A DNA stretch of 64,000 bases, from positions 503,534-567,533 of the forward strand of contig JABGUJ010000001.1 of NCBI GenBank assembly GCA_018646625.1, written 5' to 3'. Shown here piece by piece: positions 1 through 7,672 of this stretch. How positions within the stretch are numbered: position 1 is the stretch's first letter; each line of letters starts with the position of its first letter. The position numbers were made by a program, and so were the translations under genes. The DNA comes from Candidatus Woesearchaeota archaeon (lineage in GTDB: Archaea > Nanobdellota > Nanobdellia > Woesearchaeales > JABGUJ01). The notes under the pieces were generated by a model. It ran no database searches and was not told the origin of the DNA. It saw nothing but the letters and a program-made list of their open reading frames with translations.

Positions 1-40
1 AAAACCTTTATATACTTATCTGGGCGTCTAAACGATCACT
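1..40 (+). promoter_or_regulatory. TATA promoter of the first gene
   Basis: A TTTATATA box at 7-14 lies about 27 bp before the ATG at 41. No Shine-Dalgarno motif lies between them, so the transcript is probably leaderless. Confidence 0.6.
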
Positions 41-1213
41 ATGGGATTATGGAATGTGTTAACTGCGCCAGCCAGATTTGCTGCACACGTAGCAGGTGGA
101 GCTGCAAGCAGGGCAGGAAATCACATGACTGGTAACATAGCTGCCAACGCCGCATTAAGTAAAGCCCGATTTCAATTAAGGTCTTACGAGGGTAAAGAGC
201 TATTTGATTCTAAACAACTTGCAGCACACGTAAGGCAATTCAAGAAAGTTCTTCACATCATGATGAAACACTATGGTGGTGTTAATAAACATGGTGAGTC
301 TGATTATGTTCACAGTTTAATTGCTAAAGCTAAAGGAAATAGTGCTCTCTTAGAGAAACTTCAAGCTGAAGCAGTTGCAACATTCACTGGTTATTATCAT
401 AAACTATTAGAGATTATGTCTCAAGTAGAGATAGATCAAGCAGATTTAACACTTCAAGAGAATGCTGCATTGATTAAAGACGAGAAAGGGATGGGCAAAT
501 TAATTGCAGATTTAGATGGTGTAAGAAAGGGCGAACATTTGACGTTTAATGTGGCTGAATTCAGTGAAGTTTTAGACGCTCTGAAAAAAAAGGTTGGCGG
601 TCAAGAAGTTAAAGACGCCCGTGTTGAAATAAAAGAAAGAACCAGGTTTGAAAAAGGTAAAGATGCTGTTCGTGGTTGGGCCAGATTTGTCGGGCACGTT
701 AGAGGAATTAATTTTGTAGCTCACAAGGCACGCAAGTTAAGTAAACAAGTAATGACTCACGATTATAGAAAATTTCATCAACATTTTAACGAATTACAAT
801 CCGAGATAGGGGCTAAACAGGTTACCCCTGCAACTCTTACCAAATTAAAATTTTTATTGAAGAATTATGAAGGTGTGAGAAAATATTACCATGAAATTGA
901 TCAAGATATGATCTTAATCATGCAGCTCGTTTTTGAAGGATTTGATGAGCTCTCGAAAGAATGCGTTGTACCTCTATACACTGCTTTGAGGAGCGTTAAA
1001 GGCGCGGATAAGCTCCTTGAAGTTCATAAACAAGTACTTGCGCTTCACCAAAAATACAATACGGAACTAGCGAGAGAAGAATTTGAAATAAAGGCAGTAT
1101 ACAAAGCTTTGCAGGAACTAGTTGCCGAGTGTGAAACGGTTGTCACAAATGCGAGAAATGAGAATGCTGGTATTATTAAACAGGTTCAACAGCAAATGGC
1201 TGGCGCAACTTAA
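41..1213 (+). CDS. Helical protein of unknown function
   Basis: A 390-residue protein that I do not recognise. It is almost entirely predicted helix, rich in Lys, Ala, His and Glu, with Ala/Gly-rich amphipathic segments in the first 40 residues and no clear signal peptide or membrane span. The ATG at 41 is chosen because the TATA box at 7-14 places the transcription start at or next to it. Its stop overlaps the end of the convergent primase gene by 4 bp. It could be a structural or membrane-associated coiled-coil protein, but no motif supports a function. Confidence 0.75.
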   Translation: MGLWNVLTAPARFAAHVAGGAASRAGNHMTGNIAANAALSKARFQLRSYEGKELFDSKQLAAHVRQFKKVLHIMMKHYGGVNKHGESDYVHSLIAKAKGNSALLEKLQAEAVATFTGYYHKLLEIMSQVEIDQADLTLQENAALIKDEKGMGKLIADLDGVRKGEHLTFNVAEFSEVLDALKKKVGGQEVKDARVEIKERTRFEKGKDAVRGWARFVGHVRGINFVAHKARKLSKQVMTHDYRKFHQHFNELQSEIGAKQVTPATLTKLKFLLKNYEGVRKYYHEIDQDMILIMQLVFEGFDELSKECVVPLYTALRSVKGADKLLEVHKQVLALHQKYNTELAREEFEIKAVYKALQELVAECETVVTNARNENAGIIKQVQQQMAGAT

Positions 1214-2637
1214 CTCTTTTCTTCTTCTCGTTTCTTTAACATATCTTCTTTAAACTTCTTATGTTTTTCTCGAGTTTGTCGTCTTTGTTCTTTCTCTTCG
1301 TCAGTTAACTTACGTCCTTTTGTACTTCCTTCTTCTCTAGGATTATTGGCGATTAATACTCTCAATTTAGAATACTGTGCTGGGTTCTTTATCTTCTTAC
1401 AAAGACCATCTGGTTTACAGAGTCCCAGATCAACATAATACATTTTATTATCGCAGTTAGGGGGCAAGATCTTTTTCTTCATTTGTTTATGATATCTTAT
1501 TTGCCCTTTCAACATAACTTCTCTTAGCTGATCGTCGTTCTTAGCATTCCATTTTTTCAGCATCTCATCAATTTGATCATACTCCCAACCTAAAGAAACT
1601 AAGAAGTTAACAAAAATGAACAAGAACCTTTTCTTACCATCAGGCATTCCTTGCATTGCGTGTTTAATGCATGGAGGAAAGAAATCTTCCGGAACTGCCG
1701 TCGAGGGAACAGAATACTCCTTCTCGTGGGTTATCTTATATTCTTCATCTTCTATTGCTGGTTTGAAGTCAAATGCTTGCTGAAACATTTTAGATGCTTC
1801 GCCTAGCTCAGCTACGCTTCTGTCTAAGTAGTCAAAGCTCGACGACGTTATAGTTCCAATCTTAGCTGTGGCTGTGTCGAACTCTAATATTTTACTTGGA
1901 TCAACAGGGATGGAAATCCATCCTGATTTTTCGTTTACAGAATAAACCATTCTACACAAATGTCTTGGTGAAATTAGTATTGTATCTATTTCAAGGAACA
2001 CAAACGGATTGAGCTCTCCTTCTTGAATTAGCTCTTCAGAGGGCTTGCCGGTCTTTTCAATTATGGTGCCTATTTGCTCACTTTCAAGTATTGCTTTACC
2101 TAATGGTTTTTTGATTAGATGTTTAAGATATTCTGCAACCCTTCTCGGGGCCTCAGGAAACATTTTTCGGGTATCTCGGCCGTTTATTTGCTCAGGAAAG
2201 GACTCAAATGGCACGCCCAGGTGAAAACCGTGATTACCTGAGAATTTAACTGATACAGCCTTTATACCTTGATATTTCAGAGCTTTGTATAGTAAATCTG
2301 CCGCCATTTGGCTGTATTCTAGCCATTTACAGTCTATATCCAAAACAAGATCCCAACCCTTTCTAATCTTCTCAACCTCACTTTTCTTCATTTCTGGGTC
2401 AAGTAGTAGTGGATTCTTCCATATCTCTTCACTAGAATGAAAGCTTGTAATGCCATTTTTCACCAATTCTAGTATATCTGCAGGATAATTTAGCACATCT
2501 GGGCGCCTGGCATAGCCCTTACCGCCATAGCTACCAACAACTTCCTTATCTACAGAATTGTCAAGAATTGCCTTTTGTACAAAATCTTGCCCGTAATGCT
2601 TCAGAAGGGCCTCTTTTGTTAATTTTTCAGGCTCCAT
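1210..2637 (-). CDS. priS: DNA primase, catalytic PriS region fused to the Fe-S domain of PriL
   Basis: This enzyme makes RNA/DNA primers at the replication fork. The N-terminal part carries the archaeal/eukaryotic primase signatures: a catalytic Asp pair in VLDIDCKW and the nucleotide-binding SGNHGFHLGVPF. The C-terminal ~110 residues match the PriL iron-sulfur domain, with Cys in PPCIKHAM and three more in the stretch PPNCDNKMYYVDLGLC...GLCKK, followed by NPAQYS. The family is normally two proteins; a single-chain form is known from Nanoarchaeum equitans. The 475-residue form starting at 2637 is preferred because GGGGTG lies about 11 nt upstream, overlapping an alternative ATG at 2655 (481 residues). 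No separate PriL gene is visible in the window. Confidence 0.93.
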   Translation of the reverse strand: MEPEKLTKEALLKHYGQDFVQKAILDNSVDKEVVGSYGGKGYARRPDVLNYPADILELVKNGITSFHSSEEIWKNPLLLDPEMKKSEVEKIRKGWDLVLDIDCKWLEYSQMAADLLYKALKYQGIKAVSVKFSGNHGFHLGVPFESFPEQINGRDTRKMFPEAPRRVAEYLKHLIKKPLGKAILESEQIGTIIEKTGKPSEELIQEGELNPFVFLEIDTILISPRHLCRMVYSVNEKSGWISIPVDPSKILEFDTATAKIGTITSSSFDYLDRSVAELGEASKMFQQAFDFKPAIEDEEYKITHEKEYSVPSTAVPEDFFPPCIKHAMQGMPDGKKRFLFIFVNFLVSLGWEYDQIDEMLKKWNAKNDDQLREVMLKGQIRYHKQMKKKILPPNCDNKMYYVDLGLCKPDGLCKKIKNPAQYSKLRVLIANNPREEGSTKGRKLTDEEKEQRRQTREKHKKFKEDMLKKREEEKS

Positions 2638-2655
2638 TGGCTTCAAACACCCCAT

Positions 2656-2929
2656 TTAGCCAGTAGAGTGGCTGTATATTTAATATTTTTTATAGCGTAT
2701 TTCGACTAAATATCTTTGCTTAACTCTCACTTATTGCTTATTTTCATGACTTTTTTAGCACTTTTCTAGCTCACTATGTGTATTTCATCAAAAAGTGAGA
2801 GTTCGTCAATATATTTTCAATATTGAAAAGAATAAAATGAGCGCCTATTTTGCGGAAAAGTGAGTATGGGGCCTAGATGTGCGGATATCTTAGAAAAAGT
2901 GTTGAAATGGCTTATTTTGACGTTTAAGC
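2656..2929. promoter_or_regulatory. Intergenic region with three AAAGTGAG-type repeats
   Basis: No gene is seen between the primase start and the end of the winged-helix gene. The stretch is AT-rich and holds repeat copies at 2722-2732 (minus orientation), 2791-2805 and 2856-2864 (plus orientation). It presumably contains the primase promoter. The repeats belong to the array running to 4060. Confidence 0.55.
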
Positions 2930-4060
2930 CTACTTCTCGTTAAGAATTAAGATCTGTTTATCGGCTACTTGTGCGTAGCTTACTTGCCCTTTTAGCTTCA
3001 TTTCCTTCAAGTAGCTGAAAAAAGACGTTCTACCGCACAAATTCTTCTCGAGTACGACTATTTCCTCTATATCGCTTGTAGAGTACTTCCCATCCTTCAA
3101 AAGAGCCTCAATCTCCTTTATAATGAATTTTTTCCTATTTGGACGTATCCTTTGGAGTATTTTACGCTCAAAGATGTTAGAACGCTCTTCTTCAGGCTTT
3201 TGATATGTTTGAACGGGAATTGAGAATTTTGGCGTTACAGGGGCTGAAAGCTCTGTTTTGGCAGGTTTTGCCTCTTCTAAAATGCCTATTCTGCTCTTGA
3301 TCGAGGAACTCTCACTTTTGGCCTCTTCCATGCACGAAATTGCAGTTCTTAAATCAGCCTTCAGAGCCTCTAAATCGCCCAAAATCGCCTTTTCGCGGTT
3401 TTTTTGCTCACTCTGAACTCTATTAAAGTGGTCTATCCACTGCTTAAGATTCACGATATCTTGTTTTGATAGTAATTTCTGCTGATTATGTTGGAAAGTG
3501 AGAGTTCGATGGCTGTTTTCTAGCCTTTTGTGATTATTATACACGAAATTCATCCAACTAACTAGATTAGAAATGTTATTTTGTTGCTGATTCAAGACGT
3601 TTTTTTGGTCATCTACATCGTTTCTGACTCTTAAAAACGCTTCTTTTATCAGATTCTTGAGGTCTGAGCCCCTTTCCTTATTTCGCCTTATTAGTGCTTT
3701 TAATACCATTTTAACTAGTTTTGAGACTTTTTTGTCACATATTTATCGAAAAGTGAGCGTTTTTATGATGTTTTTGGCTCATTATCTTTGATTTTAAGTG
3801 TGATGTGTGTTTTTACCCTTATTTCTTCTGAAAGTGAGGGTTCGCTTGGAACTTTTATTGATTGGGAGCTAAGGGGTCTTTGCAGACCCCTGCTTTTTGG
3901 TTTATTTTTAAATAATATGCGTAAAGTGAGAGTTAAGGTGAATTTCAGGTGCTCTTTTAAAAGATGCACCTGTGTGACTATGATCTGGATTATTTACTGT
4001 AGAATTCTCGATAAATGTCCTTTTTTCTTCGACTTTGTGTTCCATTTTTCGAAAAGTGAG
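2722..4060. repeat. Nine dispersed AAAGTGAG(AGTTCG) iteron-like repeats
   Basis: The core is AAAGTGAG, and the best copies extend to GAAAAGTGAGAGTTCG. Copies are at 2722-2732 (-), 2791-2805 (+), 2856-2864 (+), 3306-3319 (-), 3495-3508 (+), 3749-3757 (+), 3831-3844 (+), 3923-3934 (+) and 4052-4060 (+). An 8-mer is expected about once per 65 kb per strand, so nine copies in 1.3 kb is far beyond chance. Two copies lie inside the winged-helix gene, on opposite strands and in different frames, so the DNA sequence rather than a peptide seems to be conserved. Confidence 0.8.
2930..3709 (-). CDS. Coiled-coil protein with C-terminal winged-helix domain, candidate iteron-binding protein
   Basis: A 259-residue protein. 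Residues ~1-140 are long helices rich in Gln, Asn, Lys and Glu, typical of a coiled coil. A Pro/Ser-rich linker follows at ~145-175. Residues ~185-259 read as a winged helix: helix RKKFIIKEIEALL, helix STSDIEEIVVLE, recognition helix TSFFSYLKEMKLKG, then a two-strand wing ending QILIL. It lies between the primase gene and the gene-free repeat region, and two copies of the repeat sit inside the gene in opposite orientations. I infer that it binds these repeats and acts in replication initiation, segregation or its own control; no family assignment can be made by eye. Confidence 0.75.
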   Translation of the reverse strand: MVLKALIRRNKERGSDLKNLIKEAFLRVRNDVDDQKNVLNQQQNNISNLVSWMNFVYNNHKRLENSHRTLTFQHNQQKLLSKQDIVNLKQWIDHFNRVQSEQKNREKAILGDLEALKADLRTAISCMEEAKSESSSIKSRIGILEEAKPAKTELSAPVTPKFSIPVQTYQKPEEERSNIFERKILQRIRPNRKKFIIKEIEALLKDGKYSTSDIEEIVVLEKNLCGRTSFFSYLKEMKLKGQVSYAQVADKQILILNEK

Positions 4061-4829
4061 TTTTGGCATTTTGGCCTAATTTCTACTTTTTATGAATTGC
4101 TAACTATTTATAATTTTCGCTTAAAAGTCTCTATTTTAGGTTCGGACTTGGGTTCGAACCTAAGTCCGAACTAGGTTCGAACTGAACTTGGCTGAACTTG
4201 AACGTCGAATTCGGGTGTTTTGGCGTCTCTCCGTCTATAATCTAAATTCGCTTAGGTTCAAGTCCGAACTGAACTCCGAACTTGGTTCGTACTAAACCCC
4301 GAACCTAGTTAATAAAAGTCACGTCATCAAAGAAACACGAAGTCGCTAGAAAAATTTCGGGAGGGGAGTTTACAAAGCAGTTTGAAGATCTCAGAAGCAC
4401 GATTTAATAATTTCCGAGAAAACTACATTTTTTCCGAGGAAATTGAAAATTCTTAGTTCGGTTGAATTCAAATCCAAATTAACATTCTCTTTATTTTTAT
4501 TAATTAAAAGCTCTTAATTCGTAGTTGAACCTTGGCTTCCTCAGAACATTTTCGGTACTTTTTCAAGACTAAAATCTGAAGACCTTCCGGGATCTTTTCC
4601 GGGTTTTCGGAATTAATTTAATTGCAAAAATTGCTTTAGATCAATTCTGCTAAAAGAATTTAAGAAATGCCGTATTTCTTACGGGTTGAACTCTCTAAGG
4701 TGATTTTGGCTGAAATAGATCTACTAATTTTATGGTGCCTAAATAAATGACAGGCCGCCTTGACTACTTGCGGGTGACTAAAAACGCCAAATTTATATAC
4801 TTCCTTAAGTATTGAGGTGTGCGAAGATA
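3710..4829. other. 1.1 kb gene-free region, candidate replication origin
   Basis: The longest gene-free stretch in the window. Short ORFs here look like noise. In order it holds four AAAGTGAG repeats (3749-4060), a 30-bp palindrome (4141-4170), a cluster of GGTTCGAA, GTCCGAACT and GAACTTG motifs to about 4310, two TTTCCGAGRAAA copies (4411-4422, 4431-4442), an AT-rich stretch (about 4441-4515), and a TTCCGGG/TTTTCGG cluster (4585-4612). The trypsin-like gene promoter ends it, with a TATA box near 4792-4800. Repeats, an AT-rich tract, a neighbouring primase and a DNA-binding protein together suggest an origin; this is inference. Confidence 0.5.
4141..4170. repeat. 30-bp near-perfect palindrome
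   Basis: Outer arms TTCGGACTT and AAGTCCGAA flank an inner GGTTCGAACC, with one mismatched pair (28 of 30 bases symmetric). Partial copies of both halves recur at 4171-4190 and 4254-4310. It could be a protein-binding site in the candidate origin. Confidence 0.75.
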
Positions 4830-5753
4830 ATGAACAGAAGAGAATTCGGGATAGTTGCTGCCGCTATTCTGTTATTCGGATCTAAAGGATGCAAAAAACC
4901 AGATAAACAAGTAGAGAAAGAAGTACTTGATGACTTTCTTGATCCTTCTAAAGGTACAATCGTTAATAGAAAAGGGATTGAAAACACATTATTCGATATT
5001 ACTCGAAAAACTGAATCAAACGGCCGAGACATAACGGTGGGAAGAGCAACACATCTCGGCGGAAACTATTTTCTAACTGCTGCTCATGTTGTAGATGAAT
5101 ATTTCTCAAGTATGAGAGTTACACCACAATGGAGGAGAGGCTATCTTATGAATCAATCTGGTTCTTTTACGGTAGTTGAATATGATGAGAAAAATGACCT
5201 TGCATTATTAAAGTCAGAACATGATGTAGGGGACGGAGATGCAAAAATACATCTTAGTCCACATATTCCTAAACTAGGGGATGACATATCTACGTTTCTA
5301 AGATTGGTGGGTGCTCCTTCCCGCGAGGATTATAATCAAATAATTAATGGTCTGGACTTCTTCGATAAATCTAAATCTGCAAATGCGCTTGGGAGAATAC
5401 TGCTTCCCGCAAATTCTCTTCTTCTTGAAAAGAGAGGACAAGTTTTAGAATATCGTCAAGATATGTTTGCAGAGGTGGATGGGAGAAAGAAATTAATTCC
5501 AGGATCTGAATTATTCACTTCAAATATGTCGTATGATGGAGAAAGCGGAGGGCCTGTCTATCACAGAATTGGGACTAATGATTATCTCTTTGCAGGAATA
5601 CTCACAGGAGGCCTAGGTATAAAACACGAAATAAAAACACCTAATAACCCTCTAGGATATGAAACAATGCAACAAACAGGTACATTCTTCACACACAGAG
5701 ACCGAGTAGAGGAGCTGGTGAGAAGATACATTACTAGATCTCTAACCAATTAG
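4830..5753 (+). CDS. Secreted trypsin-like serine protease lipoprotein
   Basis: A 307-residue chymotrypsin-fold protease. The catalytic triad is visible as His in FLTAAHVV, Asp in EKNDLALL and Ser in DGESGGPVY. The N-terminus reads MNRREFG, then a hydrophobic stretch, then GSKGC: a lipoprotein signal with a twin-arginine pair, so Tat export and membrane anchoring outside the cell are likely. The ATG at 4830 is chosen because GAGGTG lies ten bases upstream; an in-frame TTG at 4812 is less likely. A TATA box at about 4792-4800 supports this. The substrate is unknown. Confidence 0.9.
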   Translation: MNRREFGIVAAAILLFGSKGCKKPDKQVEKEVLDDFLDPSKGTIVNRKGIENTLFDITRKTESNGRDITVGRATHLGGNYFLTAAHVVDEYFSSMRVTPQWRRGYLMNQSGSFTVVEYDEKNDLALLKSEHDVGDGDAKIHLSPHIPKLGDDISTFLRLVGAPSREDYNQIINGLDFFDKSKSANALGRILLPANSLLLEKRGQVLEYRQDMFAEVDGRKKLIPGSELFTSNMSYDGESGGPVYHRIGTNDYLFAGILTGGLGIKHEIKTPNNPLGYETMQQTGTFFTHRDRVEELVRRYITRSLTN

Positions 5754-5810
5754 AAACTCTTAAAAACTAATATTCTATCCAGCTTCCAATACAAAAGGGG
5801 GTAAACTAAA

Positions 5811-5990
5811 ATGGCTCATAAACTTGAAGGAAATAAACTGACAATAGAGTTAGATCTAAATAGTGAAAAACTATCGAAATCTGAGAAAACAGTCATGCTA
5901 GCAACATCTGGCGGATTTGTTTGGGAAGGAGATATAGGCATCTCATACAACATTGTTAGAAAGAAGGAAAATGTTTCAAAATCAGATTAA
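5811..5990 (+). CDS. Small conserved-looking protein, 59 residues
   Basis: A short gene preceded by AAGGGGG nine to ten bases before the ATG. The product starts MAHKLEGNKLTIELDL, has KTVMLATSGGF in the middle and ends in charged residues. The pattern K-x-G-N-x-L-T-I-x-L-x-L...KT-hhhAS-T/G-GF resembles a widespread small protein of unknown function in bacteria and archaea; that similarity is from memory and untested. Its last 20 bases overlap the htpX start, so the two are probably co-translated. Confidence 0.75.
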   Translation: MAHKLEGNKLTIELDLNSEKLSKSEKTVMLATSGGFVWEGDIGISYNIVRKKENVSKSD

Positions 5991-6822
5991 AACAGTGGTG
6001 CTCCTTGGAGCACTTTCTGGTTTACTTCTAGTAGTAGGTAACCTACTTGGAGGAATGAATGGATTGATCATTGCTTTCGTAATAGCGATAGGAATCAATT
6101 TCTTTTCATACTGGTATTCTGATAAACTAGTACTAAAGATGTACAAAGCTAAACCCATCACAGAATCACAATCACCTAAACTTTTTGCAATAGTAAAGGG
6201 ACTATCCAAGAAAGCAAAAATTCCTATGCCTAAAGTTTACATCATCCCAACGAATAATCCTAATGCCTTTGCAACTGGAAGAAATCCTGAACATGCCGCA
6301 GTAGCGTGCACTCAAGGAATACTACAAATGTTGGATAAAGATGAGCTTACAGGAGTAATCGCTCACGAACTTTCTCATATCAAACACAGGGATATTTTGA
6401 TCTCATCAGTGGCCGCAACCATTGCAACAGTTATTGCATTCGTTGCATCAATGGCAAGATTCGCTGCACTTTTTGGTGGCTTTGGCGGAAGAGATAATGA
6501 TAACTCTGGCTTCATTTACATAATCGTTCTAGGAATCTTAACACCAATCATTGCAACAGTTTTACAATTAGCCATATCAAGATCAAGAGAATACTTAGCT
6601 GATGAAGGTGCAGCAAAAATAACAAAGAAACCAAAAGCGCTTGCATCCGCATTGCAAAAATTAGAATCTGGTGCAAAGCACAATCCTTTGAGATTTGGTA
6701 ATCCAACTACATCAAACATATTCATATCAAACCCATTTAGAGCTGGCGGAATGATGAAACTTTTCAGCACTCATCCACCAACTGCTGAAAGAGTAAAAAG
6801 ATTAGAAAATCTAAAAATTTAA
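5971..6822 (+). CDS. htpX: HtpX-like membrane zinc metalloprotease (M48)
   Basis: A 283-residue membrane protease for quality control of membrane proteins. The zinc-binding HEXXH motif is HELSHIKHRD; a further glutamate ligand is likely in SREYLADEGAA. Two hydrophobic spans lie near the N-terminus (about 7-50) and two more follow the HEXXH site, with a Gly-rich cytosolic segment between them, the usual HtpX layout. The ATG at 5971 with GAAGG upstream is preferred over an in-frame TTG at 5953. The family length is about 280-300 residues, so the gene is complete. It is coupled to the 59-residue gene upstream. Confidence 0.95.
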   Translation: MFQNQIKTVVLLGALSGLLLVVGNLLGGMNGLIIAFVIAIGINFFSYWYSDKLVLKMYKAKPITESQSPKLFAIVKGLSKKAKIPMPKVYIIPTNNPNAFATGRNPEHAAVACTQGILQMLDKDELTGVIAHELSHIKHRDILISSVAATIATVIAFVASMARFAALFGGFGGRDNDNSGFIYIIVLGILTPIIATVLQLAISRSREYLADEGAAKITKKPKALASALQKLESGAKHNPLRFGNPTTSNIFISNPFRAGGMMKLFSTHPPTAERVKRLENLKI

Positions 6823-7631
6823 CTAACTAAATTGGCAAGCCTTCTATTGCCAAGTTCTGTTTCAATCATTTTCTTATATCCTGTAACAGGGGCCCTAAAA
6901 TTTCTAAAGCCCTGCAACCATTTTTGATGATTGGTTTCAACTAATTCTAAAGATCTATATGCTTTCACCATTGCAGAAATTCTTTCCGGGCTACCTTCTG
7001 GGTGTTTCCTAGAATACATAAAGTAACATCGCGCCGCATCATACTGTGCCCTGCCGGCATGATAATCTGTCCGTTTGATATCGGGAAACATTTTCACATA
7101 ATGTTCAAAGATTTGTGCTGCCTTAATCAGATCCTTTTTCTTACCATTAGTACCATGAACATAATCTCTGCCTGTATCATATACTTCAAAGTATTCCATA
7201 CCTTTTAACTCATATCCTACCATAGAATCTAATGCTTGTTCAACACGTTGTCCCAAAGCAGCATGAGCACCAACAATTCCATCACCAAGATTTGATAATG
7301 CTCCAGTTACAATATCATCTAATTCAAAAGAACCAACAGCATCTGAACCTTGATCTAAAACCTTAGGTTCATCTGCAATCTGAAGAATTTGCTTCGCGGG
7401 ATCAACCAAATGAGTATTTATCTCATCTTGATAATGCCAGGCTAAGATAGCTAAACCAACTGTGGCAACCACACCCAGCATAAAGCCGCGCTTTATTCCA
7501 TTCCTATATGTTTCTCTGGCGGTTCGGCCATACTCTGATCTAGTACGCATGTGCCGAATCCCATTTCTTCTGCCTAAAAAAGTCATGAAGCTATCACATA
7601 TTTTAGAACCCAAAAACGGCCCTTTAGTCAA
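6819..7631 (-). CDS. Single-span membrane protein with helical-repeat-like domain
   Basis: A 270-residue protein of unknown function. A basic N-terminus (RTRSEYGRTARETYRNGIKRG) is followed by one membrane span (FMLGVVATVGLAILAW, about 49-65). The C-terminal half has TPR-like helical pairs (AAQIFEHYVKMFP, AQYDAARCYFMYSRKHPE), suggesting a tethered protein-protein interaction domain. The start is uncertain. The TTG at 7631 fits a TATA box at 7663-7673 and AAGGGG just upstream; ATGs at 7586 and 7550 are alternatives. It overlaps the end of htpX by 4 bp, tail to tail. Confidence 0.75.
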   Translation of the reverse strand: MTKGPFLGSKICDSFMTFLGRRNGIRHMRTRSEYGRTARETYRNGIKRGFMLGVVATVGLAILAWHYQDEINTHLVDPAKQILQIADEPKVLDQGSDAVGSFELDDIVTGALSNLGDGIVGAHAALGQRVEQALDSMVGYELKGMEYFEVYDTGRDYVHGTNGKKKDLIKAAQIFEHYVKMFPDIKRTDYHAGRAQYDAARCYFMYSRKHPEGSPERISAMVKAYRSLELVETNHQKWLQGFRNFRAPVTGYKKMIETELGNRRLANLVS

Positions 7632-7672
7632 GCACCCCTTTTCAAGAAATATACCAACAATACTATATAAAA

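Noticed and set aside
2722-4060. CRISPR array
   Set aside because: The repeats are only 8-16 bp, irregularly spaced, in both orientations and partly inside a gene; no cas genes are present.
3788-4174. 128-residue open frame on the plus strand in the repeat region
   Set aside because: Cys/Phe-rich, low-complexity translation without Shine-Dalgarno site or promoter; it reads through several repeat copies and overlaps the palindrome.
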